IMG/VR virus record: IMGVR_UViG_3300023242_001040
Coordinates: 1-23,608 of that record
Origin: a virus
Length of the DNA: 23,608 nt
Direction: 5' to 3' (one strand)
Part shown: positions 1 to 5,445 of the stretch, piece by piece
Layout: the number at the start of each line of letters is the position of its first letter
How positions within the stretch are numbered: the first letter of the stretch is position 1
Program-made: the position numbers and the translations under genes
Notes under the pieces: generated by a model
Seen by the model: only the letters and a program-made list of their open reading frames with translations
The model's database searches: none
What the model was told of the DNA's origin: nothing

Positions 1-1
1 A

Positions 2-97
2 AACTACATTGATTTTTTATGTATAAAATCAGCCGAACAAGAAAATGAAATAGAGCAATTAAAAATATTAGTTAAACAATTAATTGATAGAGGATAA
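2..97 (+). CDS. C-terminal end of a tail fibre/spike-like protein (partial)
   Basis: Only the last 31 codons are inside the window; the frame is open from the left edge to a TAA that overlaps the next ATG (TAATG). The visible peptide ends in a heptad-like, charged helix (SAEQENEIEQLKILVKQLI). Helices of this kind close many phage fibres and spikes with an S74-type intramolecular chaperone domain (family knowledge). The fibre assignment is an inference from this tail and from the structural-looking BACON protein that follows with translational coupling. The sequence to the left is needed to settle it. Confidence 0.55.
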   Translation, partial: NYIDFLCIKSAEQENEIEQLKILVKQLIDRG

Positions 98-816
98 TGT
101 CAAGAGTAACCAACGGAATAGTAACTTTTGCAGACCTAGCTTATATGGTTGCAAATGATGGATTTAAGTTAAAAGGTTCAGCAGTTCCGTCATCAAATAA
201 ATGTATGACGAAATCCGAAATAGAAAGTTATATTTATTTTGATACAGATGTTATATTCAGTTATGACAATAATCAATTGGTACCCTTTCAGAAAATTACA
301 AAGGGTATTTCTTTAAGTATAACATCCCCACAAAATATAAATTTTAATGGGGGTACTTACTCTTTTGATGTTATAAGTACTACAGATTTTTCTATTTCGG
401 ATAATGTAGCATGGTTAAGTTTATCCCCTTCATCGGGCATAACTGGTATAACGACTATAACAGCTACTTTTAACTTAAATCCTAATAATAGCACAAGAAA
501 CGCAAATCTAAGGGTTACTTCTTTATTTACAGGTGAGATTTTAGATTTAGTATTAATACAAGGTGCAAACGCGGGAGTACCTACGGACTTAGTTCAGTTA
601 GCTTTTGGAAGCTCTTACGGTAATGCCTGTACTGAATACAGCTTAGGTAATGTCTCTTCATTCTTTATACCAGACGGACAAACCTTTGAATTTGCAACAG
701 ACTTATTTATAAACTCTAATGGAGCAACCAGAGCAATATCAGGACATTATTCAGATGGTTCATTTTCTAGGTTTTGGATAGGTTCTAATTTTAATGCCTT
801 TACAGACTTATGCTAA
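97..816 (+). CDS. BACON-domain phage protein, probable virion/adhesin component
   Basis: A 239-residue protein starting in the TAATG overlap with the preceding fibre-like gene. Residues about 71-157 read as a BACON-type immunoglobulin-like domain: a beta-rich stretch, the WLSLSPSSG signature near residues 106-114, an N-x-x-R-x-A segment near 131-136, and a closing strand ending in LVLIQGA. BACON domains occur in Bacteroidota glycan-binding proteins and in crAss-like phage proteins, where binding to mucin or surface glycans has been proposed. The last 80 residues are beta-rich and Ser/Asn-rich with no family I recognise. There is no signal peptide, which fits a virion protein rather than a secreted one. 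Glycan binding is inferred from the family and is not shown by any residue here. Confidence 0.7.
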   Translation: MSRVTNGIVTFADLAYMVANDGFKLKGSAVPSSNKCMTKSEIESYIYFDTDVIFSYDNNQLVPFQKITKGISLSITSPQNINFNGGTYSFDVISTTDFSISDNVAWLSLSPSSGITGITTITATFNLNPNNSTRNANLRVTSLFTGEILDLVLIQGANAGVPTDLVQLAFGSSYGNACTEYSLGNVSSFFIPDGQTFEFATDLFINSNGATRAISGHYSDGSFSRFWIGSNFNAFTDLC

Positions 817-830
817 AAACAAGTAAGAAT

Positions 831-929
831 ATGGAAACAATCGGATTAGTATTAATAGTAGCAGCAATCGTAATTGCAATGATTAGAAGAAAAAACACAA
901 TCGTAGTAAGGAAAATGATTCCACAATAG
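831..929 (+). CDS. Tiny single-span membrane protein
   Basis: A 32-codon reading frame starting ATG GAA ACA. It is a hydrophobic helix (residues about 4-18, GLVLIVAAIVIAMI) followed by a basic tail (RRKN...VVRK), so it is predicted to sit in the inner membrane with the basic C-terminus in the cytoplasm. It lies between the BACON gene and the P-loop kinase, two genes before a probable u-spanin. A small holin-like or lysis-accessory role is possible from position, but one-span proteins this short cannot be assigned from sequence. Confidence 0.5.
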   Translation: METIGLVLIVAAIVIAMIRRKNTIVVRKMIPQ

Positions 930-943
930 ATACAAAATTCAAA

Positions 944-1447
944 ATGGATCCTAAAACACTAGTTACAAAAACATTATTAAAACAGGTTAACCGAGAAAAT
1001 ATATATATTATTCTTGGCACGACCAAATCGGGTAAATCCACTATTGCACGCGAGATATCGGCTAAACTTGACCGTAAAATGATAAATACTGATGATATAC
1101 GTGAGCAAACAGGAGATGAAAATAGAACTATAGATAGACTAGAGAGTATATTTTTAAATTATCATTATTCTAATAGACCGGTCATTATATCAGGTGTTCA
1201 TTGTGTTAGACTTGTAAGAAGAATAGCTATGAAGAAGAACATTAAATTAAACATAATTAAAGTCGATTGTGATGATTCTACCATCGAGTATTTCTATCGT
1301 AAAGATAATGAATACCATAAATGGAGAAATGTTCAACGATTTAATAAAGCCCTGAATACTATTTGGAGACAATTTAAATCATTATCTCGAGGGAAAATTC
1401 AACATCAAATAGTGTACCTTAACACATCTTTAGAAAAAGTAAAATAA
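944..1447 (+). CDS. P-loop kinase, polynucleotide-kinase-like
   Basis: A 167-residue P-loop NTPase. The Walker A motif GTTKSGKS is at residues 25-32 directly after a hydrophobic strand (IYIIL), and INTDDIRE at 48-55 matches the D-D-x-R type motif of small polynucleotide/nucleotide kinases that follows the first helix. A later strand (PVIISGVH, near residue 85) resembles the Walker B/beta-3 strand of this superfamily, although the usual acidic residue is not evident. Substrate is not determinable: DNA or RNA 5'-ends, nucleotides or small molecules are all possible. The 3' end overlaps the ATG of the next gene (TAATG), so translation of the two is probably coupled. Confidence 0.65.
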   Translation: MDPKTLVTKTLLKQVNRENIYIILGTTKSGKSTIAREISAKLDRKMINTDDIREQTGDENRTIDRLESIFLNYHYSNRPVIISGVHCVRLVRRIAMKKNIKLNIIKVDCDDSTIEYFYRKDNEYHKWRNVQRFNKALNTIWRQFKSLSRGKIQHQIVYLNTSLEKVK

Positions 1448-1875
1448 TGAAAAAAATATTAATTGCGTTAACCATCTTAATGATGGTAGGTTGTGGGGCT
1501 AGGAAAGCCACTACAAATATTTCAAAAGTTAAAACGAAGATGGAATTGGTTGATACAACGTCAACTGTTACCAAAATTAATGCGAGTACTAACGTGGATT
1601 TTACATCACTTACTATAGTACCAATAGATACATCAAAACCAATAATAATAAATAAAATACCAATTAAAAATGCAAGAATTAAGTTTATCCAACAATCAGA
1701 AAAGGACACAGTTACTAAATCAATTACAGAAACAAGAGGAGAAAGTAAGACAGTTGATACAACAAGTAGAACAAAATCAAAAACCACTAACTCAAATAAC
1801 CTTTATTGGATAATTGGTATGGTTTTATTGGGAGTAATAACAATGGTAATTTACTTAAAATTTACTTATTTTTAA
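1447..1875 (+). CDS. Probable unimolecular spanin (lipoprotein with C-terminal membrane anchor)
   Basis: A 142-residue protein with a classic lipoprotein signal: basic start MKK, hydrophobic core, and a lipobox ending MMVG before Cys16. The middle is a Thr/Ser/Lys-rich, beta-prone periplasmic stretch. The C-terminus is a transmembrane helix at about residues 118-138 followed by a short tail. An N-terminal outer-membrane lipid anchor together with a C-terminal inner-membrane helix is the defining architecture of u-spanins such as T1 gp11, which fuse the two membranes at the end of lysis. I do not see an obvious endolysin or canonical holin beside it, so the lysis cassette may be dispersed. A lipoprotein of other function with a membrane anchor remains possible. 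Its 3' end overlaps the convergent minus-strand gene by 21 bases. Confidence 0.72.
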   Translation: MKKILIALTILMMVGCGARKATTNISKVKTKMELVDTTSTVTKINASTNVDFTSLTIVPIDTSKPIIINKIPIKNARIKFIQQSEKDTVTKSITETRGESKTVDTTSRTKSKTTNSNNLYWIIGMVLLGVITMVIYLKFTYF

Positions 1876-2925
1876 TCCTATTTTAATTCCGAATATATTA
1901 TTAAATGTATTCTCCATCACCATTTTAATTACACCACTTTTATTAATATCTGGAAATATTATACTATCATGTAATGAAATACATGGTATATTTTTATTAT
2001 AAAGATATTCAATCGATTTACTTATAACCTGATATTCATATTTTTGTAATAACATAGCTAATTTTTTATTACCATGTTTTACTTTAATAGAATATATAAA
2101 ATTCCATAATGATGGAAATAACTCTTTAAATGTATTAGATAATTCATTATTCATGTATTTAGCTTTATTATACCATATATTCTTATAAAATTCTTCTTTA
2201 GTACAATTTAAAGTACTATATATATTCCCATTTTTACATATATTTAATAATTCTTGTACATCTTTAGGTAATTCACCATATTGTTTATTATACAATCCAA
2301 TAGCAATTACTATTTGTGATGCTGATATATCAACTTGATTTAATGTATTATTATTCCATCTTAAATATTGTCTATTTTCTTTTTTTAAATTACAAATTAG
2401 TGTATAAATACGAGAATCTTCATGTGGTTGTGCAATATAATGATCTTTATTTTGAATTCTATTTAATATTACTTCCTGAACTTCAGATATATCATTAATT
2501 TCAGGTAATTCTACTGTAATTTCATTAAGGTATTGGAAATATTTATTTAATAAATCACCATAATCTTGGTGTTCATTTTTTAATTCTAATACTTTTGATT
2601 CTACTACTTTACCTTGTTGAAAATATGTTTGAACAGTATATCTTCTACATGAAGTACGGACTCTACGTTCACGAGATACTGATATTATATTATGTTGTTT
2701 GAAGAAATTAAATATTCTTGTATAGTCTTTAGAACCTGATATATTTAGTTTACCTTTTTCAATTCTATAATGAATTGGTGCACCTAAATGATTATTTATT
2801 TGTCTTGTTAATATAAGAGTATAAATATATAAATAACGTTCTATCCATAATTGTTGTTTTTCACCAAATTTGGATGTTTCAGTTTCTAAAAGTTGTAGGA
2901 GTTGTTGATTTTGTAGTAATTTCAT
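1855..2925 (-). CDS. Solitary polymerase-like protein (family-A-like palm motifs), function unknown
   Basis: The only convincing minus-strand gene in the window, 356 residues. The C-terminal half carries an ordered set of motifs reminiscent of the palm of single-subunit family-A DNA polymerases and T7-type RNA polymerases: an R-x-x-x-T-L block (about 172-177), LNQVDISASQ with Asp199 (motif A-like), YKNIWYNKAKY with Lys248 (possibly motif B-like), MLLQKYEYQVI (292-300) and ISLHDSIIFP with His319-Asp320 (motif C-like). The N-terminal 165 residues hold a basic, possibly winged-helix region near 65-100 (RERRVR, CRRY). There is no exonuclease domain, and it is much shorter than a replicative polymerase. 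It resembles conserved hypothetical proteins with an 'R..TNL...DI..SQ ... LHDSI' pattern that I recall from Bacteroidota genomes, but I cannot name a family. It has its own promoter motif and a structured leader. Polymerase activity is an inference from the motifs. Confidence 0.6.
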   Translation of the reverse strand: MKLLQNQQLLQLLETETSKFGEKQQLWIERYLYIYTLILTRQINNHLGAPIHYRIEKGKLNISGSKDYTRIFNFFKQHNIISVSRERRVRTSCRRYTVQTYFQQGKVVESKVLELKNEHQDYGDLLNKYFQYLNEITVELPEINDISEVQEVILNRIQNKDHYIAQPHEDSRIYTLICNLKKENRQYLRWNNNTLNQVDISASQIVIAIGLYNKQYGELPKDVQELLNICKNGNIYSTLNCTKEEFYKNIWYNKAKYMNNELSNTFKELFPSLWNFIYSIKVKHGNKKLAMLLQKYEYQVISKSIEYLYNKNIPCISLHDSIIFPDINKSGVIKMVMENTFNNIFGIKIGLKISKF

Positions 2926-3023
2926 AATTCTGGTTTTTAGTATATTATCTGGTTTTTTTTAATAGGGACCAGAACCTGCGGGGTACTAAGCCGCAGGAAC
3001 CCTATCCACTAATCTAATAGTGG
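2926..3023 (-). ncRNA. Structured 5' leader of the polymerase-like gene
   Basis: Read on the minus strand from 3023, the RNA starts with a hairpin of 6 perfect pairs (CCACTA/TAGTGG, 3023-3006). A composite stem follows: an outer 6-bp arm ATAGGG/CCCTAT (3005-3000 with 2967-2962) and an inner 7-bp arm CCTGCGG/CCGCAGG (2997-2991 with 2981-2975), with a 9-base loop. The arms are separated by an asymmetric internal loop (UU opposite UUCUGGU). The loop UUCUGGU (plus 2968-2974) is perfectly complementary to ACCAGAA at plus 2928-2934, two bases before the AUG, and 6 of 7 bases match a second ACCAGA at plus 2948-2953. An A8 tract follows the stem, so this is not a terminator for the gene. A cis-acting translational switch is the inference; a separate small RNA is possible. 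Confidence 0.6.
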
Positions 3024-3381
3024 CACATATAAATATGTTAAAATTATTAAAACCTCAATATTTTATTATAAAGCCATGAACAACTTTTGTTCATAACTAT
3101 TATATATTTAATTGTTCTTCTTATTATTATTGTTAATATACAATTAATTATTTGCTTCTCCAAATTTTTTATTAATTGTTTTTTTATTATTATTTGGTTT
3201 CATTTTGTATTCATAGCAGGGACCATGGCATTTATGTACTAGATTATTGGTTTTTTTACTATTATTATTATTATTCTTATTATGTTGTTATCACAGCAGG
3301 GGTTATTATATTTTATTATTATATTATATATTCATATGGGGTGCATTTTCAAATATTCATATGTATCAACAAAATTAAATT
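3024..3381. other. Long non-coding region with inverted repeats and low-complexity direct repeats
   Basis: Together with the leader this is the longest gap between genes (456 bases). Contents: a perfect 8-bp hairpin ATGAACAA/TTGTTCAT with a 3-base loop (3076-3094); the octamer TTAATTGT at 3108-3115, its inverse ACAATTAA at 3140-3147 and the direct form again at 3172-3179, each 32 bases apart; two imperfect units of about 80 bases made of a T-run, TTATTATT tract and TCAyAGCAGGG (ends at 3211-3221 and 3291-3301); and ATTCATATG at 3330-3338 and 3356-3364. The frame spanning 3176-3385 is mostly Tyr/Phe from these tracts and is not a convincing gene. A replication origin, regulatory region, or remnant of an insertion are all compatible. 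Confidence 0.5.
3028..3036 (-). promoter_or_regulatory. Minus-strand copy of the ATATTTATA phage promoter motif
   Basis: The plus strand reads TATAAATAT, which is ATATTTATA on the minus strand. It lies 103 bases before the ATG of the minus-strand gene and 4 bases before the first leader hairpin. A start site 4-7 bases downstream would put the 5' end of the RNA at the base of that hairpin. Its orientation with the gene supports a promoter function. Confidence 0.5.
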
Positions 3382-3804
3382 ATGAATTGGATGTATCAAA
3401 ATAAAGAATTAGAACAAATACCAAAATTAACCATCGGGTTCATATATCGCATTATTAACCAAGATTCACTGGTATTTTACATTGGTAAGAAATTAATATG
3501 GAGTACGGTGAACAAGAAATTAGGTAAGAAGGAAGCGGCTAATCTACCAACTAAACGAGGTAGGAATCCTACAACTAAAAAAGTAATAACTGAATCTAAT
3601 TGGAGAAATTACTATGGTTCATCTAAACCATTATTAGAAGATATTAAACGATTAGGGAAGGATAAATTTACTAGGGAAATATTATTATTTTGTGATTCTA
3701 AACGCGACTTAACATATCAAGAAGTAAAATATCAATTTCAGTATAATGTTTTAGAAGTAGATAGCTATAATAATACAATACTTGGAAAATTTTACCGACA
3801 GTAA
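3382..3804 (+). CDS. Putative GIY-YIG-like phage endonuclease
   Basis: A 140-residue protein. GFIYRIINQDSLVFYIGKK (from about residue 19) fits the G-x-x-Y...FYIGKK form of the GIY-YIG core, and NWRNYYGSS (about 74-82) followed by LLEDIKRLGKDKFTREILLF matches a conserved second block that I recall from small uncharacterised nucleases of large phages. Glu residues in the later helix (QEVKYQFQYNVLEVDSYNN) could be the metal ligand. The role is probably DNA cleavage, as a homing or structure-specific nuclease; the substrate is unknown. ATG at 3382 is used, with an in-frame ATG three codons later. It is the first gene after the long non-coding region. Confidence 0.55.
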   Translation: MNWMYQNKELEQIPKLTIGFIYRIINQDSLVFYIGKKLIWSTVNKKLGKKEAANLPTKRGRNPTTKKVITESNWRNYYGSSKPLLEDIKRLGKDKFTREILLFCDSKRDLTYQEVKYQFQYNVLEVDSYNNTILGKFYRQ

Positions 3805-3886
3805 CCGATATCCTCACCTATTACCATTAGTTAATATAAGGTATCGATCAAAAACAGTAAATATAAAATAACGGCTAACAATTTAT

Positions 3887-3921
3887 TTGGTTTATATTAG
3901 ATAATTTCGTATATTTAAGTA
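3887..3921 (+). promoter_or_regulatory. Host-type Bacteroidota promoter
   Basis: TTGG at 3887-3890, a 19-base spacer, then TATATTTA at 3910-3917, 20 bases before the ATG at 3937. This fits the Bacteroidota primary-sigma consensus (TTTG about -33, TAnnTTTG about -7), except that the last base is A. The 16-mer TTCGTATATTTAAGTA (3906-3921) recurs exactly at 4427-4442. Confidence 0.65.
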
Positions 3922-3936
3922 AATAAAATATAAGTT

Positions 3937-4371
3937 ATGGAGTTTTTAAAAAATTATAAAAAAGGTACATTCATTACAATTGAAACTAAGCGTGATGCTA
4001 AAGTTAAAAAATCATGTGATGTAAAAATAGAAAAAATATCAATATATAAGAATGCTAGATTAGGTATTTCTTATGATAACATATCTCAAACACAAGAAAA
4101 AAGACAAATAGGTGAAGCACCAAAAACAAATGCTGGTTTACCTTGGGGTGAATGGAAAATAGATGGTTATGTAATTACTCATAAAGGAAACGATTACTTA
4201 AGAATATACGCTGATAGAGATTTAATTGAAACTACCTGGTTAGTAAATGGAATTGAAACAAGTAAAGAAGAAATAAGTAAACATTTACTATCAAGTGAGA
4301 TAAACAGTAATATCAAAGATAAATATCTTACCCTTACAATCAATCAGATCAATATTATGAATGTCTTTTGA
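3937..4371 (+). CDS. Conserved phage protein of unknown function (GLPWGEW type)
   Basis: A 144-residue soluble protein without signal peptide or membrane helix. The N-terminus is basic (KKGTFITIETKRDAKVKK), followed by a segment (LGISYDNISQTQEKRQIGE) and the distinctive AGLPWGEWK at about residues 67-75, then beta-strand-like VITHKGNDYLRIYAD. I recall phage hypothetical proteins with the same 'YDN...K..R..G......AGLPWGEW...I.HKG..YLR' order, but no function is known to me. It is driven by its own host-type promoter and separated from the genes on both sides by gaps of about 90-130 bases. An expression early in infection from host RNA polymerase is a fair inference. Confidence 0.6.
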   Translation: MEFLKNYKKGTFITIETKRDAKVKKSCDVKIEKISIYKNARLGISYDNISQTQEKRQIGEAPKTNAGLPWGEWKIDGYVITHKGNDYLRIYADRDLIETTWLVNGIETSKEEISKHLLSSEINSNIKDKYLTLTINQINIMNVF

Positions 4372-4389
4372 GGTTTCAGATTTAGTTTA

Positions 4390-4398
4390 ATATTTATA
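4390..4398 (+). promoter_or_regulatory. ATATTTATA motif upstream of the envelope cassette
   Basis: An exact copy of the phage promoter-like motif, 64 bases before the ATG at 4463 and just upstream of a host-type promoter. If both work, the envelope cassette could be read by both the host sigma and a phage factor. By composition alone an isolated copy in this AT-rich DNA may be chance. Confidence 0.3.
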
Positions 4399-4407
4399 CT
4401 CGATTAC

Positions 4408-4442
4408 TTGGTTACCCGAAATATTATTCGTATATTTAAGTA
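4408..4442 (+). promoter_or_regulatory. Host-type Bacteroidota promoter (twin of 3887-3921)
   Basis: TTGG at 4408-4411, a 19-base spacer and TATATTTA at 4431-4438, 24 bases before ATG 4463. Box sequence, spacing and the 16-mer around the -7 box are the same as at 3887-3921, while the spacers otherwise differ, as expected of two selected promoters. Confidence 0.68.
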
Positions 4443-4462
4443 TAATTTAAAATGTCAAAACA

Positions 4463-5041
4463 ATGAAAAAATTATTAGTATTACTTACCTTATTAATTTC
4501 CCCACTTATCTACTCACAAACTGAATATAAAGTTTATATTCCTTTAAAAACATATCACTTTGATAGAACTCCAAAATATGAATACATTAAAGGTGAAGGA
4601 GGAAATTTAGGTGCAATTTTTATTTATAGAAAAAACACCAATAATAATTGGTTTAGAGATATTTCATCAGGTGTAATCAGAAATTCATATGGTAATTTAT
4701 CAATTTTAGGTACTTTAGGAATAGGTAAAAAAATAGGTAAATTTGAAGCTTCATTAAATATTGGACTAATATCAGGTTATAAGAATTTATTTGAAGATAA
4801 AATAATCCCATTTAAAAAGGAATTTACATTAGATGGAGAATTTCATGTTTATGAAGGAACTAACAAGATAAAAAACACAAATATATATAAAAATAAATTA
4901 CCAGATTGGATGGTAAAAGGAGGAATTATTCCAGCTGCAAGTTTAACATTGAATTACAGAACAGGTTTGGTATCTCCATTAATAGTAATATCTCCAGAAT
5001 ATATCAATGTAGGAATTTTAATAAATATAACAAAAAAATAA
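4463..5041 (+). CDS. Predicted outer-membrane beta-barrel protein
   Basis: A 192-residue protein with a signal peptide (MKKLLVLLTLLISPLIYS, cleavage near SQ at 18-19, a common flavobacterial ending). The mature part alternates hydrophobic and polar residues in strands with aromatic ends (GNLGAIFIYRK, NLSILGTLGIGKK, EASLNIGLISGY, AASLTLNYRTG, YINVGILINITKK), which suggests a small barrel of about eight strands. The segment RNSYGNLSILGTLGIG resembles a motif I recall in phage-carried outer-membrane proteins. Such proteins may alter the host surface, for example to exclude other phages, but no catalytic residues can be assigned. It is cotranscribed with the lipoprotein 4 bases downstream, from a host-type promoter, and ended by a strong terminator. 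Confidence 0.62.
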   Translation: MKKLLVLLTLLISPLIYSQTEYKVYIPLKTYHFDRTPKYEYIKGEGGNLGAIFIYRKNTNNNWFRDISSGVIRNSYGNLSILGTLGIGKKIGKFEASLNIGLISGYKNLFEDKIIPFKKEFTLDGEFHVYEGTNKIKNTNIYKNKLPDWMVKGGIIPAASLTLNYRTGLVSPLIVISPEYINVGILINITKK

Positions 5042-5045
5042 ACAA

Positions 5046-5318
5046 ATGAAAAAATTAAAATTATTATTAGTACTAGGTTTAGGTTTAATATTTATAAACT
5101 GTGAAAAAAATTACGAACCAGTATCATTATGTGTTACTGAGTTATATATTACACCTGAATCATATATTCCACCAGGTACAGAACCTCAAGAAAATTGGAT
5201 ATTAGTTAGTTCTAATACTATTTATAATAATTTTAATTCCTATAGTAAATCAGAAATAATGTATACTGAAGAAGGAATAAATTATTACAGAATAAATACT
5301 TGTAATGTAATCAATTAG
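5046..5318 (+). CDS. Small lipoprotein
   Basis: A 90-residue protein with a lipoprotein signal: MKKLK, a Leu/Gly-rich hydrophobic stretch and a lipobox-like IFIN before Cys19. The mature 72 residues contain two further Cys (in SLCVTEL and NTCNV) that could form a disulphide, and a Pro/Glu-rich middle (ESYIPPGTEPQEN). It is predicted to be anchored in the outer membrane. It sits 4 bases after the barrel gene and is followed only by the terminator, so the two form a two-gene envelope cassette. No family is recognised; a superinfection-exclusion lipoprotein is one possibility from context. Confidence 0.6.
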   Translation: MKKLKLLLVLGLGLIFINCEKNYEPVSLCVTELYITPESYIPPGTEPQENWILVSSNTIYNNFNSYSKSEIMYTEEGINYYRINTCNVIN

Positions 5319-5358
5319 AATTTATTTAGGTTTTACTGACATTTTACCTAAGTAGTAA

Positions 5359-5390
5359 CCCTCACAAGATAACTGTGAGGGTTTTTTCTT
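5359..5390 (+). terminator. Strong intrinsic terminator after the envelope cassette
   Basis: CCCTCACA (5359-5366), loop AGATAAC, TGTGAGGG (5374-5381): 8 perfect base pairs, then T6 and a further T-rich tract (5382-5390). It isolates the host-promoter cassette from the sigma-like gene downstream. Confidence 0.92.
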
Positions 5391-5416
5391 TCTCTGCAGG
5401 TTTTAGTTATCACAAC

Positions 5417-5425
5417 ATATTTATA
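5417..5425 (+). promoter_or_regulatory. ATATTTATA motif upstream of the sigma-like gene
   Basis: An exact ATATTTATA, 20 bases before ATG 5446 and just after the terminator, so a new transcript must start here or nearby. No TTG box is found about 19 bases upstream. If the encoded factor recognises this motif, the gene is self-activating. Confidence 0.5.
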
Positions 5426-5445
5426 CCCATATATAATAAAATATT

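Noticed and set aside
1419-1787. 122-residue minus-strand hydrophobic frame
   Set aside because: Antisense to the u-spanin gene, with no start context or homology-like motifs; its hydrophobicity comes from reverse Lys/Asn/Thr codons.
2316-2498. 60-residue plus-strand frame inside the polymerase-like gene
   Set aside because: Shadow of the minus-strand gene, no family features, and antisense to a well-supported coding sequence.
2962-3023. Hairpins considered as an intrinsic terminator
   Set aside because: No T-run follows them in either reading direction: the plus strand continues CACATATAAA and the minus strand continues with an A-run.
3176-3385. 69-residue plus-strand reading frame, rich in Tyr and Phe
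   Set aside because: The sequence comes from TTA/TAT low-complexity tracts, composition is unlike a protein, and it overlaps the start of the next gene.
3804-3850. CGATATCC ... GGTATCG inverted repeat after the nuclease gene
   Set aside because: Needs a bulge and a loop of about 26 bases, with no T-run; too weak to call a terminator.
5087-5096. Further ATATTTATA inside the lipoprotein gene, and similar strings near 231
   Set aside because: Located inside coding sequence with no gene start nearby; expected by chance in DNA this AT-rich. They show that single copies of the motif are weak evidence.
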